Origin: Paracoccus sp. N5
GTDB lineage: Bacteria > Pseudomonadota > Alphaproteobacteria > Rhodobacterales > Rhodobacteraceae
Assembly (NCBI RefSeq): GCF_000371965.1
Contig: NZ_AQUO01000002.1
Coordinates: 450,001-514,000, forward strand
Length of the DNA stretch: 64,000 bases
Direction of reading: 5' to 3'
Below the pieces are notes generated by a model. That model saw only the letters and a list, made by a program, of their open reading frames with translations. It did no database searches and was not told the origin of the DNA. Shown here in pieces: positions 40,907-51,223 of this stretch. Each line of letters starts with the position of its first letter. Positions within the stretch are counted from its first letter, which is position 1. The position numbers and the translations under genes are program-made.

Positions 40907-42961
40907 ATGGCGACCGGCCCGAAAGACCCGCTGGTCCTGTTCATGCCCTCGGGCAAGCGCGGGCGCTTTCCGGTCGGGACCAGCCTGCTGGACGCCGCGC
41001 GCCAGCTTGGCGTGCATGTCGAAAGCGTCTGCGGCGGCCGCGCCAGCTGCGGCCGCTGCCAGGTCGCGGTGCAGGAGGGCAGATTCGCCAAGTTCGGCAT
41101 CATCTCGTCCTGCGACCACGTCTCGGCCCGAGGGGCCAAGGAGGAACGCTATGACCGCCTGCGCGGCCTGCCCACGGGGCGGCGCCTGGCCTGCTCGGCC
41201 ACCGTGCTGGGCGACCTGGTGGTGGACGTGCCGCAGGATACGGTGGTCAACGCGCCGCTGGTGCGCAAACCCGCCGGCGACCGCGTCATCGCGCGCGACC
41301 CGGCGATCCGGCTGTGCCATGTCGAGGTGGACCAGCCCGACATGCACCAGCCGCTGGGCGATCTCGACCGGCTCAAGGCGGTGCTGGCGCGGGACTGGGG
41401 CATCCGCGACCCGGTGGTGCCGCTGCGGCTGCTGCCCGGCTTGCAGAAGACCCTGCGCCGGGAAGGCTGGGGCGTCACCGTCGCCGTGCATCGGGACGAG
41501 GACGCGCGCCCGGAAATCCTCGCGCTCTGGCCCGGCCTGCACAACCAGGCCTATGGCATCGCCTGCGACATCGGCTCGACCACCATCGCGCTGCATCTGG
41601 TGTCGCTGCTCTCGGGTCGGGTGCTGGCCTCGGCCGGTGCCCCGAACCCGCAGATCCGCTTCGGCGAGGACCTGATGAGCCGGGTGTCCTATGTGATGAT
41701 GAACCCCGACGGGCGCGAAGCGATGACGCAAGCCGTGCGTGAGGCGCTGAACGGGTTGATCGCCAAGGTCTGCGCCGAGGGCGGCGTCGATTCGGACAAT
41801 ATCCTGGATGCGGTCTTCGTCGCCAATCCGATCATGCACCACCTGTTCCTGGGCATCGACCCGACCGAGCTGGGCCAGGCGCCCTTTGCCCTGGCCGTGT
41901 CGGGCGCGGTGCAGACCACCATGGCCGAGCTGGGGCTTTCCGCCAATGCCGGGGCGCGCGCCTATCTGCTGCCCTGCATCGCCGGGCATGTCGGGGCGGA
42001 TGCTGCCGGGGCCACGCTGGCCGAAGGCCCGCACCGGCAGGACCGCATGATGCTGCTGGTCGACATCGGCACCAATGCCGAGATCGTGCTGGGCAATGCC
42101 GCCCGCATCGTCGCGGCCTCCTCGCCCACCGGCCCGGCCTTCGAGGGCGCCGAGATCTCCTGCGGCCAGCGCGCCGCCCCCGGCGCGATCGAGCGGGTGC
42201 GCATCGACCCCGACACGCTGGAGCCGCGCTTTCGCATCATCGGCTCGGATCTGTGGTCGGATGCGCCGGGCTTTGCCGCGGATGCGGCCCGGCTGGGCGT
42301 CACCGGCCTCTGCGGCTCGGCCATCATCGAGGTCGTGGCCGAGATGTATCTCTCGGGCATCCTGTCGGCGGAGGGCGTCATCGGCGGTGCGCAGGCGGCG
42401 CGCAGCCCGCGGATCGTTCCGAACGGGCGCACCTTCTCCTATCTGCTGCACGACGGCCAGCCGCGCATCGCCGTCACGCAGAACGACGTGCGCGCGGTCC
42501 AGCTGGCCAAGGCCGCGCTTTACGCCGGCATCCGGCTGCTGATGGAAAAGCAGGGCGTGGCGGCGGTGGACACGATCCGGCTGGCCGGGGCCTTCGGCTC
42601 GTTCATCGACCCGAAATATGCCATGGTGCTGGGCCTGATCCCGGATTGCGACCTGGCCGAGGTCCGGGCGGTCGGCAATGCCGCCGGAACCGGCGCGATG
42701 ATGGCGCTGCTGAACCGCGGCCACCGGCGCGAGATCGAGCGGACGGTGCAGCGCATCGAGAAGATCGAGACTGCGCTCGAGCCGCATTTCCAGCAGTTTT
42801 TCGTGGACGCCATGGGCCTGCCGCACAAGGTCGACGCCTTTCCGCACCTGGCGCGCGAGATGGCCTTGCCACCGCGCGGCCATCCCGGCGACGCCGCGCC
42901 CGGGGACAGCCCGCGCCGGCGGCGCGAGAACCGCGCGACCCGCCGCCGCGATCGCGCCTGA
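40907..42961 (+). CDS. RamA/RACo-like corrinoid-protein activator (2Fe-2S, ASKHA)
   Basis: This 684-residue protein starts at the ATG at 40907, four bases after the previous stop. The first ~110 residues are a 2Fe-2S ferredoxin with Cys 42, 48, 51 and 96 (VCGGRASCGRCQVAV, then RRLACSATVL). From about 200 on it is an ASKHA-type ATPase: GIACDIGSTTIALHLVSLLS, LLVDIGTNAEIVLGNAARIV, SSPTGPAFEGAEISCGQRAA and RLAGAFGSFIDPKYAMVLGL. Such proteins use ATP to reduce inactive Co(II) corrinoid back to Co(I), so this one reactivates the carrier encoded at 36599. A basic C-terminal tail follows. It closes the operon. Confidence 0.93.
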   Translation: MATGPKDPLVLFMPSGKRGRFPVGTSLLDAARQLGVHVESVCGGRASCGRCQVAVQEGRFAKFGIISSCDHVSARGAKEERYDRLRGLPTGRRLACSATVLGDLVVDVPQDTVVNAPLVRKPAGDRVIARDPAIRLCHVEVDQPDMHQPLGDLDRLKAVLARDWGIRDPVVPLRLLPGLQKTLRREGWGVTVAVHRDEDARPEILALWPGLHNQAYGIACDIGSTTIALHLVSLLSGRVLASAGAPNPQIRFGEDLMSRVSYVMMNPDGREAMTQAVREALNGLIAKVCAEGGVDSDNILDAVFVANPIMHHLFLGIDPTELGQAPFALAVSGAVQTTMAELGLSANAGARAYLLPCIAGHVGADAAGATLAEGPHRQDRMMLLVDIGTNAEIVLGNAARIVAASSPTGPAFEGAEISCGQRAAPGAIERVRIDPDTLEPRFRIIGSDLWSDAPGFAADAARLGVTGLCGSAIIEVVAEMYLSGILSAEGVIGGAQAARSPRIVPNGRTFSYLLHDGQPRIAVTQNDVRAVQLAKAALYAGIRLLMEKQGVAAVDTIRLAGAFGSFIDPKYAMVLGLIPDCDLAEVRAVGNAAGTGAMMALLNRGHRREIERTVQRIEKIETALEPHFQQFFVDAMGLPHKVDAFPHLAREMALPPRGHPGDAAPGDSPRRRRENRATRRRDRA

Positions 42962-43225
42962 GGCGCGGCCTGTCAGCATGGGCCGGTCTCTTGCGCGGGT
43001 CCACGGGCTTCTTCCGGTGCCGGACGACTTGGGCGATGCCGCAGCATCCGGGGGAGCCATACCGGACGGCTCGTTGATCCGGCAGGCCCATTGCGGCGGG
43101 TCCGTCGCACAGGACCCCGCCGCGTTCCGAAAAAATCATCAGCATTAGCGATTTATTCATCGGTCCTCTGCCAGAACGACCCTGCTGCCGAGGCTTGGGG
43201 CGGGCGATGATCGGGCCCGATTCAT

Positions 43226-46200
43226 ATGTTCAGAATCTTCACTCATCGCGAGTTCCCCTTTCATCGGGCGCTTTTCGGCCATCTGGTGTCGATCCTGCTG
43301 GGCTGCTGGCTGCTGGCATTCGCATCCCAGGCTGCGGTTGCGCAGTCCGTCGACTGGGTCGTCAATATCGACGATTCGGGATCCGATCCTTCGCCGGCCG
43401 GCGGGCTTGTCGACTACACCATCCGCATCGCGAACGATGGCCTGAGCCCGGCCCCGGCGACCACGCTTGGCCTTGATGTCCCAAGCGGCACGGTGCTGGA
43501 GGCGACGACCGGCGCGATTGCCGGCTGCGCGCCGCTGCCGGCCACAGGCCCGCAGACGGTGTCCTGTTCGGTGCCGGCGCTGGCGGCGGATGCCCATGCG
43601 AGCGTCACCGCGCAGCTGCGGACCTCGGCGCAGGGGACGATCGGCTTCACCGCCTCGATTCCGACCGGCATGGGCGGGGCGGTCGACGGCCAGCCCGGCA
43701 ACAACGCGGTTACCGAGAACACCAGCCTGACCGCCGGCGCCGACATGGCGCTGACGCTGAGCGGGCCCGACAATGCCCCGTCGGGTGCGGTCGTGACCTA
43801 TAGTTTCGCCGCCAGGAACAATGGCCCCGATCCGGTCAGCAACCTGACGCTCGGCTTTGCCGTCCCTGCCGGCCTGGCGAATGTCGTGCCGCCGCCCTCG
43901 GCGGGCTGCACGCTGTCTGCGGGCACCTATAGCTGCCCGATTGCCGGGCCGGTCGCGGCCGGCATGACGGTGACGCGCAGCTTCCAGGCGCAGGTTGTGC
44001 GGGCCTCCGGCCTGACCGTCACGCCGGCGGCCAGCATCGGCGGCGGCTCGGTCCCCGATCCTGTTCCGGCCAACGACAGCACCCAGAAGAACACCAGGAT
44101 CGAGCCGGGCAGCGATCTGTCCATCAGCAAGTCGCGCGCGCCGGGCGGCATCATCCTGGTCGGCCAGCAGGTCACCTTTACACTGACGCCACGCTATTCC
44201 GGCGACAGCCCGCAAGGCATCGTCGTGACCGATACGCTGCCTGCAAACTACAGCCTGGTATCCTACAACGCGCCGGGCTGGAGCGTGACCACCTCGGGCC
44301 AGACGGTGACGGCAACGCGGGCCGCCGGCAGCGGGGCAGGGGCCAATCTGGCCCTTGGCCCGATCACCATCGTCGCGCGGGCGGATGCGGCCGGCAATGT
44401 CAGCAACACGGCGCAGATTGCCTCGGCCGCGCCGGACGACCCCAACCCCGCCAACAACGGCGCCAGCGACGGCGGCGTGACCATCCAGGCGCCGCAGGTC
44501 GATCTGCGCGCGAACAAGAGCGGGCCCTCGCCGGCGCTCTATGTCGTGGGCCAGAGCTACAACTTCGCCATCAGCACCACCAATATCGGCAACGCGGCCT
44601 TCACGGGCACACTGCGCATGACCGACCAGCTGCCCGCCGGGCTGCGGGTGACGCATGCGGCGCTGAACGGCTGGAGCTGCACCGCCCTGCCGGTGACGGG
44701 GCCGGCGGCCCTGAGCTGTCAGCGGGACTATGCCGCCGCCGCGCCCCTGGGCGTGAACGGGACCACGCCGGCCGTCACGCTGACGGCAGAGGTGACGCAG
44801 GCCGGGGCGCAGCCGAACGGCCTGACGGTCGGCTCACCCGATCTGCCGGATGAGTCGAACACCGGCAACAACAGCACCACCTATGCCGGCACCGCGGTGC
44901 TTGCGGCCAACAGCGCCGATCTGCGGGTGATCAAGACCGCCAACCTGGCCGCGGTTCCTTCGGGTGATCCGATCCAGTTCACCGTCGAGATCGTCAATGA
45001 CGGTCCCGCCACCGCCACCGGGGTCACGGTCTCGGATGCGCTGACCGGGCTTCTCAACAGCAGCGCGGGGCCGAACAACGGCTTTGTCGGCTATGCGGCG
45101 GTGCCGGGCAGCGCGTCGGCCCCGTCCTGCTCGACCGCCTCCAACGGTTCGGGCCGCACCGCCAGCTGCGCCATCGCGACCCTGCCGGTCTGCACGGCGG
45201 GCAGCAATTGCCCGCGCATCATCTTTACCGTCAGGCCCGGAGGCAATGCCGGCGCGCGCACGAACACGGCCAGCGCCGTCTCGGCCGGCACCCCCGATCC
45301 GGTGCCCGGCAACAATTTGGGCAGCACCGGCTATGTCGTCACCGCGCTGGCGGATGTCTCCGTCAGCAAGACCGCGACTCCGGCGACGCCCGCGGTGGGC
45401 CAGCCCTTCGACTATGAGATCATCGCGCGCAACCTCAACAGCGGGCTCTCGCGGGCCGAGAACGTGACCATCACCGATACGCTGCCTGCCGGGCTGACCT
45501 TCATCTCGGCCACGCCCGGCAGCGGAAGCTGCGCGGTCAAGCCGATGGCGGACACGGCCATCGGCCCCGGCAACGATACGGTCAGCTGCAACCTGGGCGC
45601 CATCGCCGTCAACGCGCAGCGCAGCGTCACCATCCGCATGCGGCCCGACCTGGGCGTGCAGGGCGGATCGGTGACCAACACCGTCAGCGTCGCGACCACC
45701 AGCCCGGAAACCGAGACCGGCAACAACAGCTTCTCGCTGAACACGACCATCGCCGACCCGCAGATCAACCTGCTGGTCAACATGACCGACAGCGTCGATC
45801 CGCTGCCGGTGGGCAACGACACGGTCTATCGCATCACTGTGACCAATTCCGGGCCCTTGGCCGCGACCGGCGTCGCGGTAACGCACGACCTGCCGGGCGC
45901 GCTCGCCTATCTCGGCCACAGCCTGCCCGGCGACGGCGCATGCGGCACGGTCCCCACGGCGGGCGTGCCGGGTGGGCAGCTGGCCTGCAGCTTTCCCCTG
46001 CTGGCGGCGGGCGACAGCCGGGTGATCGAGGTGACGGCGCGCGGGTTGGCGAAGGGCGTGGCGTCGAGCCGGGTCGAGGTGGCATCGGCCGAAACCCGGG
46101 CCGGATTCGAGGCGAACCTTCTGGACAATGTCGCGACCCAGCCGACCACGCTGCGCACCCGTGCGGATGTCGAGTTGGTGTCGAACACCTCGGATCCGGC

Positions 46201-49200
46201 CACGGTCAATCTGCGCGATCCGTTCGATTTCCGGATCGAGCTACGCAACATCGCCGGTACCGGCCTGGCCGAAGCCGATGACGTGGTCGTCACCGGCACC
46301 CTGCCCCCCGGGGTCGAACTGACCGGAACCCCGACCGTCGCCATGGTCAGCGGCACGGCAAGCCTGTCCTCCTGCACCGGCATGGCCGGCGCGACCGGCT
46401 TCACCTGCAATCTCGGGACGATGAGTCCCGGTGCCGAACTCCGCATCACCGCCTCCTCGCGGGTGATTTCCGTCGCGGCCACCGGGCAGGTCTTCACCAA
46501 TACCGCCGGCATCGCGACCTCGTCCTTCGAGGCGAATACCGCCAACAATGCCGGATCCGGCACCGTCACGGTCAACGCCAGTTCCCTGGCCGGCCGCGTG
46601 TTCCGCGATTTTGACAATGATGCCGCGGCGCATGGCGGCGATGCCGGGATCGGCGGCCTTGCCGTCACGCTGAGCGGCACCGCCTTCGACACGACGCCGG
46701 TCCACCGGACGGCGACGACCGCGCCGGATGGAAGCTATGTCTTCGCAGGGCTTCCCGCAGGGCATTACAGCGTCAGCCACGCCACCATCGGCGAGGCGGA
46801 CCTGCAAGACGGGATGACGACCGCAGGCAGTGCGGGCGGCACGGCGACCGCGGACACGATCAGCGGCATCGCGCTGCCCGCCGCGACGCCCGCGACCGGC
46901 TACCTGTTCCCGAAAGTGCCGCGGGCGCGCATCGGAATCGCGAAATCCCTCTCCGGCGGGCTGGCGATCCATGCCGATGGCAGCTTCACGGCGGGCTTCG
47001 CCCTGATCGTCCAGAACCCCTCGCTGGAGGCGCTGGAGCAGATCGAGGTCACCGACCCGCTGGCCGGCGCCGCGCCTTCCTTCGGCAGTTTCGCGGCGCT
47101 TGCCAGCCCGGCGACCGACCCGCTGGCGCCAGGCAGTTATACCATCGTCGCGGCCCCCTCGGGCAGTTGCGGCGGTGCGAACGGCGGCTTCGACGGAGCG
47201 TCGAACGACAGCGTGGCCAGCGGCTTCAGCCTTGCTGCCGGGGCGCAGTGCAGCCTCGGCTTCCGGATCCGCGTGCGTCCGCCGGGGCCGCTTCCCCCGG
47301 TTCAGGCATCGGGCGGCCGTTACGAGAACAGGGCGCAGGCCGAGGGCACCGGCGCGCTGTCGGGCCAGACCAGGGCAAGCAACCCCGCACTCGCCGACGG
47401 TTCCAACAACGGCACGACGGTTCAGCCGGGTATTGCCTCGCCGACGCCGCTGGCCCCGATCTTCGCACCGTCCATCGCGCTGGTGCAGACCGTCGATGCC
47501 TCGGCCCTCTCCACGCCGCCGGCAAAGGGTGACCGGCTCAGCTACAGCCTGACGGTGACGAATACCGGCGACGTGACGCTGACGAATGTCACCGTGGCGG
47601 CTTCCGGAGTGGCTGCGGTTTCGGGCAGTCCGATTGCCGCGCTCGCGCCGGGTGCGTCGCAGGCGCTGACGGCGGTCCATGAGTTGACGCAAGCGGATCT
47701 GGATTCCGGCGAGGTCGTCAGCACCGCGACCGCCGAGGGAGACGCCCCCGATGGCGGCACGGTGGCCGACGTTTCGGGGACGGATCTGAGCAATGACGAT
47801 CCGACCGTGGTGTCGTTGAGCGCCGCGCCCGCGATTGCGCTGGTGAAAAGCGCCGGTGTCTCGGCCCTGTCCGTGCCGGCGATGCGGGGAGACCGGATCA
47901 GCTATGATCTGACGGTGACGAACACCGGCAACGTGACGCTGACGGATGTCGCCGTGACCGACCCGATGCTGGGTGCGATCGCGGGTAGCCCCGTGGCCGC
48001 GCTGGCGCCGGGCGCGTCGCGGACCCTGAACGCGGATCACAAACTGACTCAGGCCGATCTGGACCGGGGCAGGGTCCTCAACACCGCCTTCGCCGAAGGC
48101 AAGGCGCCCGATGGCAGCACGGTGGACGATGTTTCGGGAACCGATGCGACGAATGACGATCCGACGGAGACGAACCTGGCTGCCCGGCCGGCAATCGCGC
48201 TGATCAAGACGGCGGATGCCTCTGCGCTTTCCGCGCCGGCGGCGGTCGGCGAACAGATCGCCTACAGCCTGACGGTGACGAATACCGGCAACGTGACGCT
48301 GACGAATGTCGCCGTGACCGACCCGATGCTGGGTGCGATCGCGGGAAGCCCCGTGGCCGCGCTGGCGCCTGGCGCGTCGCGGACCGTGACGGCCAGCCAT
48401 GCGCTGACTCGGGCGGATCTGGATGCGGGCGAGGTCGTCAATACCGCGACCGCCGAGGGCGAGGCCCCGGACGGCGGCCGGGTGACGGATGTCTCGGGCA
48501 CGGACGCCACGAACGACGACCCGACCGTGGTGGCGCTGACCGGGCGGCCCGCCATCGCGCTGATCAAGCTGGCCGATGCCAGCCGCATCTCGACACCGGC
48601 CGCCGTCGGCGACCGGATCACCTACAGCTTCGCGGTGGTCAATACCGGCAGCGTGGCGCTGAACGACATTGCGCTGACCGATACGATGCCCGGGGTCGAG
48701 CTGACCGGCGGGCCGATCGCCGCGCTGGCGCCGGGTGCGGTCGATTCGACCAGTTTCACCGCGACCTATCGCCTGACCCAGGCCGATATCGACGCGGGCG
48801 AGGTTCGCAACAGCGCGACGGTGACGGGCTCCGCCGACGGCGGCGGACTTGCAAGCGACATTTCCGGCACCACGGCCGGGGATGACGATCCCACCGTCGT
48901 TCCCATCGCGCCCGCTGCCGGGGCGCGGCTGATCAAGTCGCTGGCCGGAATCGAGGATGCCAATGGCAACGGCATCCAGGATGTCGGGGATGTGGTCCGC
49001 TTTGGCTTCAAGATCGGCAATACCGGCAATGTCGCGCTGCATGTCGAGAGCATCGAGGATGCGACCGCGACCGTCTCGGGCGGGCCGTCGATCATCGCGC
49101 CGGGCATGAGCGACGGCGGCAGCTTCACCGCCAGCCATGTGCTGACCCAAGCCGATCTGGATCGCGGCCATGTGCAGAACACGGCGGTGGTGACCGGCAC

Positions 49201-51223
49201 GGCGGTGCGCGGCGATGGCAGCCCCATTGCCGGCCCCGGCGGCGCGCCGCTGCGGATCAGCGCCGGCTCGGATGCCGGGACCGATCCCGAGGGGCGCGCG
49301 CTTCCCGACCCCGAAGCCACGGAGACGCGGGATGGCGCCGGTGCCGCCGACGGCGATCCGGGCAACGACCCGACCGTGGTGCGGCTGACCCGGACGGCGG
49401 CGGTCGCCTTGATCAAGCGCTATGCCGGCTTTGCCGACGCCAATGGAAACGGCGTCGCGGATGCGGGCGATACGCTGAACTTCGCCTTCGCCGTCGCCAA
49501 CACCGGCAATGTCGCGCTGCGGATCGCCACCATCGACGACCCGGCGGCCGCGGTCTCGGGCGGGCCGGTGGTCCTGGCGCCGGGCGAAACCGACAGCGCG
49601 ACCTTTGCCGCGACCTGGTTGCTGGGCGATCAGGACATGCGGCGCGGCCATGTCCAGAACGCCGCCCGGGTCACCGGTCATGCGGTGACGACGGAGGGCC
49701 TGCCGATCCGCGACGGCAAGGGCCTGCTCGGCGCCACAGACGTCTCGGACACCGGCACCGATCCCGAGGGCGCGGCGCTGGACGATCCGCAGGCGGTGGA
49801 AACCCCGGACGGCAAGGGCGGGACCGACGGCGACCCGACCAACGACCCCACCGTGGTCACGCTGGGCCGGCCCGAGGTCCTGCTGAAGATCACCATCGCC
49901 GAGACGCCGGATCTCAACGGCAACGGCATCTTCGATGCGGGCGACCAGATCGTCTATGCCTTCACCGTGACCAATACCGGCAATGTCCCGCTGGAGGAGG
50001 TCACCATCGACCCCGACAGCCCTAGCCTGGACATGCCCGGATTCTCCTGCCGGCCGATCCGGTTGCCGGTGGGCGGGACCGCGGTGCTGACCTGCGCCGG
50101 CAATCGCTACACGGTCACGGCCGCGGATGCCCGCCAGGGCCAGATCAACCTGGCCGCCACCGCGACGGGCCGTTCGGTCGCGGGCGTGCGGGCGGTGTCC
50201 GACGCCACCGTGGTCTCGCCGACGATGCGGGCCGGCGGGCTGACGCTGACCAACTCGGCGGATCGCGGCACGGCCGTCGTCGGCGATCTGGTCGGCTATG
50301 TGCTCGACCTTGCCAATGACGCCGCCGGTATCGGCACGACCATCGACCTGGTCGATACCCTGCCCGCCGGCTTCAGCTATCGTTCCGGCAGCGCAACGGT
50401 CGGCCGCACCAGGGTCGAGCCCGAGATCCGGGGCAACCGCCTGACCTGGCGCGGGCTGAACCTTGCTGCGGGGGAAAGCCTGCGGGTGCGAATCGAGGCT
50501 CTGGTCGGCGGCGGCGTCCGGCCGGGTTCTCATGCGAGCCGGGCGCAGGCGTTCAGCCCCGCGACCGGCCGGCCGGTCACACCCAAGGCGACGGCCACGA
50601 TCCGGGTCGAGGTCGACGCGGTCCTTGCCTGTGCCACGGTGATCGGCCGGGTGTTCGACGATCTGGACCAGGACGGTTACCGGAACGCGCGCCCCGCCGC
50701 AGAGGGGGCGGAAAAGGGCCTGCCGGGCGTGCGGCTGGTGGCGCCGAACGGGCTGGCGGTGACGACGGACCGGCACGGCCGCTTCAGCCTGCCCTGCGCG
50801 GCGCTGCCGCGCGACATCGGCGCCAATTTCATGCTGAAGCTGGACGAACGCACGCTGCCGCAGGGTTATCGGCCGACCTCCGAAAATCCGCGCGTGGTGC
50901 GGCTGACGCCGGGGATGCTGACGAAGATGAACTTCGGAGCCAGCCTGTCCCGGGTCGCGCGCGTGGATCTGTCGGCGCGCGCCTTCAGCGGCGACGATCC
51001 GCGCCCCGAGTTGCAGGATGGGCTGCGCCGACTCGTCGCCGAAATCGCGGCCCGGCCCTCGGTCTTGCGGCTGCGCTATCGGCTGGACCCGGGCGAGAAT
51101 CGCGACGACGCCAGGGCTCGGCTGCACCGGGTCGAGGCCGCGCTGCGCCGGCTGTGGCCCGCGAACGGACGATTTGCCCCGCATATCGAGACGGTGGTGG
51201 AAACGCGGCCGGTGGGGCGCTGA
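43226..51223 (+). CDS. Giant secreted DUF11/SdrD_B repeat protein
   Basis: This 2665-residue protein has a signal peptide (HLVSILLGCWLLAFASQAAV, cleavage near AVA-Q at residue 39). Residues ~40-1110 hold about nine DUF11-type beta-sandwich repeats, each with the P-A-x-x-N-N-x-A/S end and a V-T-x-T-L-P-x-G core. SdrD_B-like Cna_B domains lie near 1120-1200 (GRVFRDFDNDAAAHGGDAGI) and 2470-2555 (GRVFDDLDQDGYRNARPAAE). Between 1416 and about 1895 are four near-identical ~120-residue repeats, then three related ones with D-x-N-G-N-G-x-x-D calcium-loop-like inserts (near 1905, 2062, 2220). The last ~95 residues form an OmpA-like charged domain. It is likely a very long surface adhesin or matrix protein. 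It is coupled to the next gene (TGATG). Confidence 0.9.
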   Translation: MFRIFTHREFPFHRALFGHLVSILLGCWLLAFASQAAVAQSVDWVVNIDDSGSDPSPAGGLVDYTIRIANDGLSPAPATTLGLDVPSGTVLEATTGAIAGCAPLPATGPQTVSCSVPALAADAHASVTAQLRTSAQGTIGFTASIPTGMGGAVDGQPGNNAVTENTSLTAGADMALTLSGPDNAPSGAVVTYSFAARNNGPDPVSNLTLGFAVPAGLANVVPPPSAGCTLSAGTYSCPIAGPVAAGMTVTRSFQAQVVRASGLTVTPAASIGGGSVPDPVPANDSTQKNTRIEPGSDLSISKSRAPGGIILVGQQVTFTLTPRYSGDSPQGIVVTDTLPANYSLVSYNAPGWSVTTSGQTVTATRAAGSGAGANLALGPITIVARADAAGNVSNTAQIASAAPDDPNPANNGASDGGVTIQAPQVDLRANKSGPSPALYVVGQSYNFAISTTNIGNAAFTGTLRMTDQLPAGLRVTHAALNGWSCTALPVTGPAALSCQRDYAAAAPLGVNGTTPAVTLTAEVTQAGAQPNGLTVGSPDLPDESNTGNNSTTYAGTAVLAANSADLRVIKTANLAAVPSGDPIQFTVEIVNDGPATATGVTVSDALTGLLNSSAGPNNGFVGYAAVPGSASAPSCSTASNGSGRTASCAIATLPVCTAGSNCPRIIFTVRPGGNAGARTNTASAVSAGTPDPVPGNNLGSTGYVVTALADVSVSKTATPATPAVGQPFDYEIIARNLNSGLSRAENVTITDTLPAGLTFISATPGSGSCAVKPMADTAIGPGNDTVSCNLGAIAVNAQRSVTIRMRPDLGVQGGSVTNTVSVATTSPETETGNNSFSLNTTIADPQINLLVNMTDSVDPLPVGNDTVYRITVTNSGPLAATGVAVTHDLPGALAYLGHSLPGDGACGTVPTAGVPGGQLACSFPLLAAGDSRVIEVTARGLAKGVASSRVEVASAETRAGFEANLLDNVATQPTTLRTRADVELVSNTSDPATVNLRDPFDFRIELRNIAGTGLAEADDVVVTGTLPPGVELTGTPTVAMVSGTASLSSCTGMAGATGFTCNLGTMSPGAELRITASSRVISVAATGQVFTNTAGIATSSFEANTANNAGSGTVTVNASSLAGRVFRDFDNDAAAHGGDAGIGGLAVTLSGTAFDTTPVHRTATTAPDGSYVFAGLPAGHYSVSHATIGEADLQDGMTTAGSAGGTATADTISGIALPAATPATGYLFPKVPRARIGIAKSLSGGLAIHADGSFTAGFALIVQNPSLEALEQIEVTDPLAGAAPSFGSFAALASPATDPLAPGSYTIVAAPSGSCGGANGGFDGASNDSVASGFSLAAGAQCSLGFRIRVRPPGPLPPVQASGGRYENRAQAEGTGALSGQTRASNPALADGSNNGTTVQPGIASPTPLAPIFAPSIALVQTVDASALSTPPAKGDRLSYSLTVTNTGDVTLTNVTVAASGVAAVSGSPIAALAPGASQALTAVHELTQADLDSGEVVSTATAEGDAPDGGTVADVSGTDLSNDDPTVVSLSAAPAIALVKSAGVSALSVPAMRGDRISYDLTVTNTGNVTLTDVAVTDPMLGAIAGSPVAALAPGASRTLNADHKLTQADLDRGRVLNTAFAEGKAPDGSTVDDVSGTDATNDDPTETNLAARPAIALIKTADASALSAPAAVGEQIAYSLTVTNTGNVTLTNVAVTDPMLGAIAGSPVAALAPGASRTVTASHALTRADLDAGEVVNTATAEGEAPDGGRVTDVSGTDATNDDPTVVALTGRPAIALIKLADASRISTPAAVGDRITYSFAVVNTGSVALNDIALTDTMPGVELTGGPIAALAPGAVDSTSFTATYRLTQADIDAGEVRNSATVTGSADGGGLASDISGTTAGDDDPTVVPIAPAAGARLIKSLAGIEDANGNGIQDVGDVVRFGFKIGNTGNVALHVESIEDATATVSGGPSIIAPGMSDGGSFTASHVLTQADLDRGHVQNTAVVTGTAVRGDGSPIAGPGGAPLRISAGSDAGTDPEGRALPDPEATETRDGAGAADGDPGNDPTVVRLTRTAAVALIKRYAGFADANGNGVADAGDTLNFAFAVANTGNVALRIATIDDPAAAVSGGPVVLAPGETDSATFAATWLLGDQDMRRGHVQNAARVTGHAVTTEGLPIRDGKGLLGATDVSDTGTDPEGAALDDPQAVETPDGKGGTDGDPTNDPTVVTLGRPEVLLKITIAETPDLNGNGIFDAGDQIVYAFTVTNTGNVPLEEVTIDPDSPSLDMPGFSCRPIRLPVGGTAVLTCAGNRYTVTAADARQGQINLAATATGRSVAGVRAVSDATVVSPTMRAGGLTLTNSADRGTAVVGDLVGYVLDLANDAAGIGTTIDLVDTLPAGFSYRSGSATVGRTRVEPEIRGNRLTWRGLNLAAGESLRVRIEALVGGGVRPGSHASRAQAFSPATGRPVTPKATATIRVEVDAVLACATVIGRVFDDLDQDGYRNARPAAEGAEKGLPGVRLVAPNGLAVTTDRHGRFSLPCAALPRDIGANFMLKLDERTLPQGYRPTSENPRVVRLTPGMLTKMNFGASLSRVARVDLSARAFSGDDPRPELQDGLRRLVAEIAARPSVLRLRYRLDPGENRDDARARLHRVEAALRRLWPANGRFAPHIETVVETRPVGR
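47473..48909 (+). repeat. Four tandem ~360-base repeats in the giant gene
   Basis: Units begin at about 47473, 47830, 48190 and 48550 (spacing 357, 360, 360). Each encodes a ~120-residue module with the landmarks I-A-L-V/I-K, L-T-V-T-N-T-G-N-V-T-L, A-A-L-A-P-G-A and N-D-D-P-T. Units 2 and 3 are almost identical over more than 100 bases (about 47909-48035 and 48269-48395), so the duplication is recent or kept by recombination. Confidence 0.88.

Noticed and set aside
47473..48909. CRISPR-like array
   Set aside because: Repeats are 360 bases, in frame and coding; there are no spacers.
46241..51184. Very long (1647-codon) antisense frame under the giant repeat gene
   Set aside because: It mirrors the high-GC codon pattern of the sense gene, has Arg/Gly/Asp/His-rich composition and no ribosome-binding site; the sense frame has a signal peptide and clear repeats.
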